From Euperipatoides rowelli (Eukaryota; Onychophora; Udeonychophora; Euonychophora; Peripatopsidae), in the NCBI GenBank assembly GCA_003024985.2, contig PXIH01S0042850.1: 10,562 nucleotides of DNA; one strand, 5' to 3'. The position numbers were made by a program, and so were the translations under genes. Of the stretch, positions 6,498 through 10,562 are shown piece by piece. The notes under the pieces were generated by a model, which was given only the letters and a program-made list of their open reading frames with translations, made no database searches and was not told the DNA's origin. Within the stretch, counting starts at the first letter, position 1. Each line of letters begins with the position of its first letter.

Positions 6498-8088
6498 CTG
6501 CAATAAAATTAGCTATCAATCTTAACTTTAAACTTGCATTATTTCGTTTATAGGTTAAAACAAACATAAATTACTGTGATAAAAACTTATGTTTTGACAT
6601 CGTGAAAACTTATATCAGGATCCATCTTTAACATTTCAACAGAGATCAGGAAACAAAAATCCATCAAAAGCAGGACACAGCATAAGAGTCATAAGATGGA
6701 TAAGATAAGATTCAAGAGAGCGATAACCTAGAGACATTGGATTAAGTAGTGATCTGAGGAGCTCACCCCCTCCCCTTCATACTCAAAAATCCAAATATCA
6801 CTATTAGTGGTTTAAACAGTAAATAACGAGATTAACTCTATTGTGGATTTATGCAGATTTCAGAATTGATGGACAGCACAAATGAGATGGTGTACGTGCC
6901 AGTGCCACAAGTCCCATAAGTCACGTACACATGATGCTTGGATGGTCAATTACTGAAAATCAAAACATCTTGACCAAAAAGTGCAATATGGCAAGGCAAG
7001 CTGCCTCACCCCTAGGTGGCAGAGAGAAACAGCTAATCTGCTCATAAAGGCACACTGATTAAATAAATGCAATATGATTATAGAATTTGAAATCAAAGGT
7101 TTATGTACAGTATAGCAAAAGTCTTGATGTTGGAAAAAGAAACACTGGCTCGACCTGAGTATATTTATACATGGCTTTAATAATAAAAATTTGGCGTATT
7201 ATGAAGAAATAAAAGTTCATCTTGAAATAATTAATCAGCACAAAAGTCCAAGTGAAATAAATGTATTTGTAATAATAATCTTAATCCAATTCATGACCAG
7301 CACAAAACTATAAATGCCCAAATTTTGCACAGGGTGAAATATACCAGAAATTTAAATTAAACAAGTTTTAAAATTAAACCTTTTTAAAAGGTTAGTAATA
7401 CATATAATATTTACTAGTAATTCATTAAAATACCATAATTTAAATATTACAAAATAATACAAATTATACTATAAAAATAAATAAAAAAATAATTTAAATT
7501 ATTTGCTCATTACAAACATTTTTATCAAAGAATTAAAATACATGGAGGGCCCTTAAATAAATCCATGATGATAAAAAGTATAAATCTCAAGATTAGATAA
7601 AAATTGTAACGGGGCATGTAATACCAGAAAGTCTGATAAAACAAAAGAGAGGAAACATCAAGATTCACGCAATGGCAAATTTGGCATAAATTAGACAATG
7701 GTCATAAATTACAATTTACGATCATCAAATAAATTGTATTTTTCTCCAATGTTTTATAAGGCAATCTGAAATTATCAAGCAAACCTAAAGTAAAACCATA
7801 TATGGCATATATGATTAAATTTAAGTTACAAATTTTACAAACAAATGTCAAATTGAAACCAATTGAGTATAACTGTTGACCCAAAAAATAATTATTTGCT
7901 AAATAAAATTTCAATTTAAATAAATTAAATGATAACTAATATTAAGACAAATTTGAGTCTTATTCAGAAATTGAGGAGCAATAGAAATACGACATCAAAT
8001 TCAGGTGCACCATTTACTCCAAAATAAGCTTCCAATATGGAAGTGAAATAAACCATTTATTTTAAATTTATTTTAAATTAAAAACAAA
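6498..8088. other. AT-rich intron-like DNA, no gene recognised
   Basis: If the - strand exon at 6374-6497 is real, this is its upstream intron. A more complex part (about 6600-7060) contains a hairpin (6890-6930) and an 8 bp bulged stem (7001-7022, CTGCC-ACC with GGT-GGCAG). A - strand frame at about 6950-6850 is open for 35 codons after an acceptor-like TTTTCAG, but it has no donor and ends in a stop, so it is not called. The rest is very AT-rich with no repeats recognised. Confidence 0.45.
6890..6930. repeat. Perfect 9 bp hairpin, 23-base loop
   Basis: GTGTACGTG (6890-6898) pairs with CACGTACAC (6922-6930). AT/AT pairs can extend it past one bulged base. The arms hold ACGTG cores like those bound by bHLH and bHLH-PAS proteins. 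GC-containing arms make chance less likely than for the AT palindromes in this window. Confidence 0.55.
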
Positions 8089-8564
8089 GNTGTTTTATTT
8101 ACTTCAAGTCCAGAGGAATTACAGAAACAGATCATTGACCTAAATGAAGCTAGCTCATAAGGCGGACTGAAAATGAATTTAGAAAAAACAAAATTGATGT
8201 TCAACAAATATATGCAACCTAAAGTGATTGAATTGAATCATATAGTAATTGAAGAGGTCAACAACTATGTTTATTTGCGTCAATTGATTACTACAAGTAA
8301 AAACCAGATGTGTGAAGTCAACAGAAGAATGAAAATGGGCTGGAGTGCTTTTGGAAAATTAAATAATATTTAAAAGGAAAACTTCTTTTATGTCTCAAAA
8401 AGAAAGATTTTGACCAATGAGTACTACCAGTGATGACATATGGAGCTGAAACTTGGACACCCAATGCAAAGATGATTCAAATCTACAAACCATCCAAAGA
8501 AATATGGAGAGGTGCATGATAGGAGTAACCCGGAGAGATAGAAAAAGAATTGAATGGATTAGAG
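8089..8564 (+). pseudogene. RTE-like non-LTR retrotransposon RT fragment, dead
   Basis: Frame 8089-8480 matches the C-terminal half of reverse transcriptases of the RTE type, found as 'endonuclease-reverse transcriptase' in many invertebrates. The recognisable parts are VLFTSSPEELQ, QIIDLNEAS then GGLKMNLEKTKLMFN, YVYLRQLITTS with INRRMKMGWSAF-like sequence (here VNRRMKMGWSAF), CLKKK, and VLPVMTYGAETWTPNAKM. Breaks are stops at 8158-8160 (TAA, after EASS), 8371-8373 and near 8419, where a Cys codon is expected. A frameshift at about 8482 moves the rest (RNMERCMIGVTRRDRKRIEWIR) to another frame. The start falls just after the YADD-type active site, so the catalytic centre and endonuclease are absent. 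The 3' part of the element is also missing. It is one short dead fragment. Confidence 0.88.
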
Positions 8565-8573
8565 NTATATTAA

Positions 8574-8967
8574 AAAGAGATAACCTCTGAAAAACTGTTA
8601 ACCCATTATAACCCAGTTATTGGAGTTAATTTTGGCAACAGATGCTTCACCTTACAGGTGGGCGCTATTTTATCACATCGTTTCAAGGATAAATTTGAAA
8701 AACCAATTATGTTTGCATTCCATAGTCTTAACCGTACAGAAAAAAAATATCCTCAGTTGGATAAAGAATCGCTTGGAATTATTTTTGGAATTAACATTTT
8801 TTATAAATATATTTATGGAGAAGATTCACATGTATACTGACCAAACATAGACCTTTAACACATATTTTTAACAGTGAAAAAGAAATTCCAGCCATTGCTG
8901 CTAGTCATTTACAACGATGGACCATTATTTTATCTAACTACAATAATAACATAGTTTATAACCTTTC
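8574..8967 (+). pseudogene. Gypsy pol: RNase H domain, frameshifted
   Basis: This would degrade the RNA strand of RNA-DNA hybrids during reverse transcription. It opens with EKLLTHYNP and the ILATDASPY motif carrying the first catalytic Asp, then VGAILSH, LNRTEKKYPQLDKESLG (the usual Glu-containing motif), YKYIYG, and the HRPLTHIFNSEKEIPA and LQRWTIILSNYN blocks. ILATDASPY sits in a different frame from the sequence on both sides (shifts at about 8620 and 8656). A third shift and TGA occur at 8838-8843, at the YTDH motif. All expected blocks are present in order, so the decay is by small indels. Confidence 0.9.
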
Positions 8968-8970
8968 AAG

Positions 8971-9192
8971 GAAAATAGCAACAGTGATGCTCTTTCCAGA
9001 CTCCCTCTTCTTGACACCCAAGGTTCAGAAGAAAAAAATATTAAAAACATGTATCCAATGGAAGCTGAGGAAGAATTCCCCTTCACTAAAGAAGATATAG
9101 CTTTAGCTACACAGAAGGATACAGAACTTAAGCAAATTATTAACTTCCTAACCCATGGCAGGCCCAAAAAAGAAAACAAAAGACATTTGTGA
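8971..9192 (+). pseudogene. Gypsy pol: linker between RNase H and integrase
   Basis: The frame begins ENSNSDALSRLP, the hallmark end of the RNase H region (NxADALSR). It continues as an acidic linker (EAEEEFPFTKEDIALATQKD) with a basic end (RPKKENKRHL) before a TGA at 9190-9192. It is intact over 73 codons. Both ends are frameshifts: the preceding sequence is in another frame and the integrase resumes in another. Confidence 0.85.
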
Positions 9193-9392
9193 TAAAAGTT
9201 TCTTGTCTAAAATTAACAATTATCTTCTTTGAGGAATTAGAGTGGTAATACCCTCTAGTCTAAAACAAGCGGTACTTAAGGAACTTCACTGTGGACACAA
9301 CGGTACCATCAAAATAAAACTTTTAGGATGTTCATCTTGTTGGTGGTTCAACATCGACAAGGATATCAAACAAACTTCAATTAAACCAGAAA
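9191..9392 (+). pseudogene. Gypsy integrase zinc-binding domain, CC pair lost
   Basis: The frame DKSFLSKINNYLL, then TGA at 9230-9232 (a Trp codon is expected), then GIRVVIPSSL, KELHCGHNG and WWFNIDKDIKQ matches the H2C2 zinc-binding domain of Gypsy integrases. The two His (LHCGH) are present. After DIKQ the sequence jumps straight to QLNQKDPAK in another frame (from 9378), so the CxxC pair normally just before QLNQ is missing. A deletion of roughly two dozen bases is the simplest explanation. Confidence 0.88.
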
Positions 9393-9896
9393 GATCCAGC
9401 CAAAGTGATAGTACATCCCTGGATACGTCCCAAACGACTATGGCTACATGTACATTCTGATATTATGGGACAATACCTAAATAAACTTTATCTTGTAACA
9501 GTGGACAGTTTTTCCAAATGGCCCGAGCTAAAAAATTTTAATTAGGCCAACTCGGAGACCATTATGTATACACTAGAAGCATATTTTTCACGATATGGCT
9601 ACCCTGAACAACTGGTAACAGACAACGGCACTCCTTTCACCTCTGACCAATTTGAAAATTTTTGTAAAAATAGAGGAAATCATCACACCAAATCGCCCCC
9701 CCCCCCGCACCCAGCCAGTAATGGACAGGTGGAGCGTTTTGTCAAGATTGCTAAAAGAAATTTACAAAAGGGTAAAGAGTTGAATGAAATTAACTTTCAA
9801 CTAGATGTCAACAAGTTCCTATATATGTACAGGAGTACCCCACACTGTACCTTGAGGAATACACCGGCAGAGATTTTCCTTGGTCGATGTCCTTAG
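9393..9896 (+). pseudogene. Gypsy integrase DDE core, one internal stop
   Basis: The catalytic core inserts the cDNA into the host genome in an active element. All three acidic residues can be seen: Asp in HVHSD (9459-9461), Asp in LVTDNG (9621-9623) and Glu in NGQVERF (9732-9734). Supporting blocks are VDSFSKWPE, FSRYGYPEQ and YRSTPHCTLRNTPAEIFLG. A TAG at 9543-9545 interrupts the frame, and it ends at TAG 9894-9896. The usual PYHP motif is replaced by PPPPHP because of an 11-base C run (9696-9706), giving 36 rather than 35 residues between the second Asp and the Glu. Confidence 0.95.
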
Positions 9897-10109
9897 AAAT
9901 CGTCTACAGAAGATAAATCCTCTGCCAATCATTCCACAAAAGTCTTAAGGAACAAATACATTGAAGGGCAAAACATACTTACTAAGAATTACAGTATGCT
10001 GTACAAGACCAAATGGGTCAAAGCAACTGTCAATAAAATATTGTCTCCTGTGACTTTTATCGTAAATATCAAGGAAGATGGATGGGAATTTAAAAGACAT
10101 TTTAACTAA
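9892..10109 (+). pseudogene. Gypsy integrase C-terminal GPY/F domain
   Basis: LRNRLQKINPLPIIPQKS (frame from 9892) continues after a frameshift near 9940 as VLRNKYIEGQ, ILTKNY, KTKWVKATVNKILSPVTFIV and FKRHFN, with TAA at 10107-10109 where a Gln codon is normal. This matches the GPY/F module of Gypsy integrases, with SPVTF in place of GPVTY and the KRHxNQ end. The module helps choose the integration site and stabilises the integrase. Confidence 0.85.
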
Positions 10110-10300
10110 ATCTGTCCATCATACCTGATTCTGGACTCCACTACAGGACCCAAGACTCCCATACCACTAGTATTATAGACTACCTTCCATCCAATAGGAG
10201 AGAAGTTACGTCTATCCCACCGAAAACTCCATGCATAATTAACCTAGGACCCAAAGACCGAGCTCCTACACAGATATGGACAATCCAGTGCCCTCAGTAA
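10106..10300 (+). pseudogene. Gypsy pol C-terminal tail
   Basis: A 64-codon frame starting over the end of the GPY/F domain and stopping at TAA 10298-10300 has a Pro- and Ser-rich, low-conservation composition (YLPSNRREVTSIPPKTP). This is typical of the tail after integrase in Gypsy polyproteins. It is offset in frame from the domain before it. No catalytic motif is present. Confidence 0.55.
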
Positions 10301-10359
10301 TCCTCCCCGCTACCTGGCCAGAATTAGGAAACCACAGGACCATTTCCTTTCTCTCTCTT

Positions 10360-10368
10360 AAGGGGAGA
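10360..10368 (+). promoter_or_regulatory. Polypurine tract of the Gypsy element
   Basis: AAGGGGAGA lies just before the inferred 3' LTR and after the pol tail. In LTR retroelements this purine run resists RNase H and primes plus-strand DNA synthesis. Its position and composition fit. Confidence 0.75.
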
Positions 10369-10372
10369 TAAC

Positions 10373-10562
10373 TGTTTTGTATCTACATACAGCAGAAATA
10401 GTACATTGATATTATCCTGCACTTAATTGCCAGTTACACACACATAGGCTAGCCTAAGTTCATTCCAGAACTACAATTAGTGTTGAACAGTTTAGTTTTG
10501 TAATCATTCTTGTATAATATAATTATCTTCTTAGTTGACTAAACATGTTAATAAATGTTATT
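10373..10562 (+). repeat. 3' LTR of the Gypsy element, partial
   Basis: The LTR is inferred to start with TG at 10373, close after the polypurine tract. It contains a TATA-like TGTATAATATAA (10511-10522) and AATAAA (10550-10555) near the window end, the promoter and poly(A) signals expected of an LTR. The other boundary and any target-site duplication lie outside the window, and no 5' LTR is present, so the start is inferred from context. Confidence 0.6.

Larger units (their letters stand above)
8572..10562 (+). mobile_element. 3' half of a decayed Ty3/Gypsy LTR retrotransposon
   Basis: Domains run in the usual Ty3/Gypsy order on the + strand: end of RT connection and RNase H, linker, integrase zinc-binding domain, DDE core, GPY/F C-terminal domain, tail, polypurine tract, 3' LTR. 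Gag, protease and RT proper are missing because the element is joined to the RTE fragment at about 8565-8572. Its sequence resembles the K02A2.6-like, Mag-type Gypsy elements of invertebrates, though the lineage is not certain. The reading frame changes about nine times and there are at least three in-frame stops, so it is a fossil copy. The 3' LTR runs off the window edge. Confidence 0.93.

Noticed and set aside
6850-6955. 35-codon - strand frame after TTTTCAG (KHHVYVTYG...)
   Set aside because: There is no donor site and no poly(A) signal close by; the hairpin at 6890-6930 explains the ordered sequence better.
7702-7914. 70-codon - strand frame
   Set aside because: Composition is that of the surrounding AT-rich DNA and there is no known domain.
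8934-9179. 81-codon - strand frame
   Set aside because: It is a shadow of the Gypsy linker on the opposite strand.
1-10562. tRNA, rRNA or CRISPR array
   Set aside because: No GGTTCGA-type B box in a cloverleaf context, no rRNA-like blocks, and no regularly spaced identical repeats were seen on either strand.

Overview
This window looks like non-coding, AT-rich nuclear DNA from an invertebrate animal. There are no prokaryote-like gene tracks, and the open frames are mostly no longer than expected by chance at this base composition. Splice-site-like and AATAAA signals occur in sensible places, and the only clear protein homologies are decayed retrotransposons of types common in arthropods, molluscs and other invertebrates. 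The phylum cannot be fixed from the sequence. Four isolated N characters (3283, 3296, 8090, 8565) show a draft assembly.

Layout. 1-665: a GC-richer island ends in a possible 3'-terminal exon on the + strand (coding about 361-523, AATAAA at 643-648). 666-5250: about 4.6 kb of T-rich DNA with no recognisable gene but many small structures. These are a long imperfect hairpin (2365-2442), a CpG cluster (2720-2762), two copies of a YY1-like motif (3156 and 3311), perfect palindromes (3480-3502, 3919-3937), a three-unit 33-34 bp repeat (3611-3705), a five-unit repeat whose units each contain a small hairpin (4145-4330), paired hairpins (4761-4812) and a 12 bp inverted repeat (5072/5187). 5255-6497: a possible 3'-terminal exon and long 3' UTR of a - strand gene (AATAAA at 5279-5274, acceptor at 6498-6500), now in A-rich + strand sequence. 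6498-8088: AT-rich, intron-like DNA with one clear hairpin (6890-6930).

8089-10562 is the part that can be identified with confidence: two dead retrotransposon pieces on the + strand. First comes a 5'- and 3'-truncated RTE-like non-LTR reverse transcriptase fragment (8089 to about 8564). It abuts the 3' half of a Ty3/Gypsy LTR element (about 8572 to the window end): RNase H, linker, integrase zinc-binding domain, DDE core, GPY/F domain, C-terminal tail, polypurine tract and the start of the 3' LTR. The Gypsy pol changes frame about nine times and has in-frame stops, so it is not functional. The isolated Ns lie exactly at the two edges of the RTE piece, so this junction may be an assembly join rather than a real nested insertion.

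No intact gene and no new functional system is demonstrated here. The best candidates for something undescribed are the tandem hairpin repeat at 4145-4330, the 2365-2442 hairpin and the - strand terminal exon at 6374-6497.
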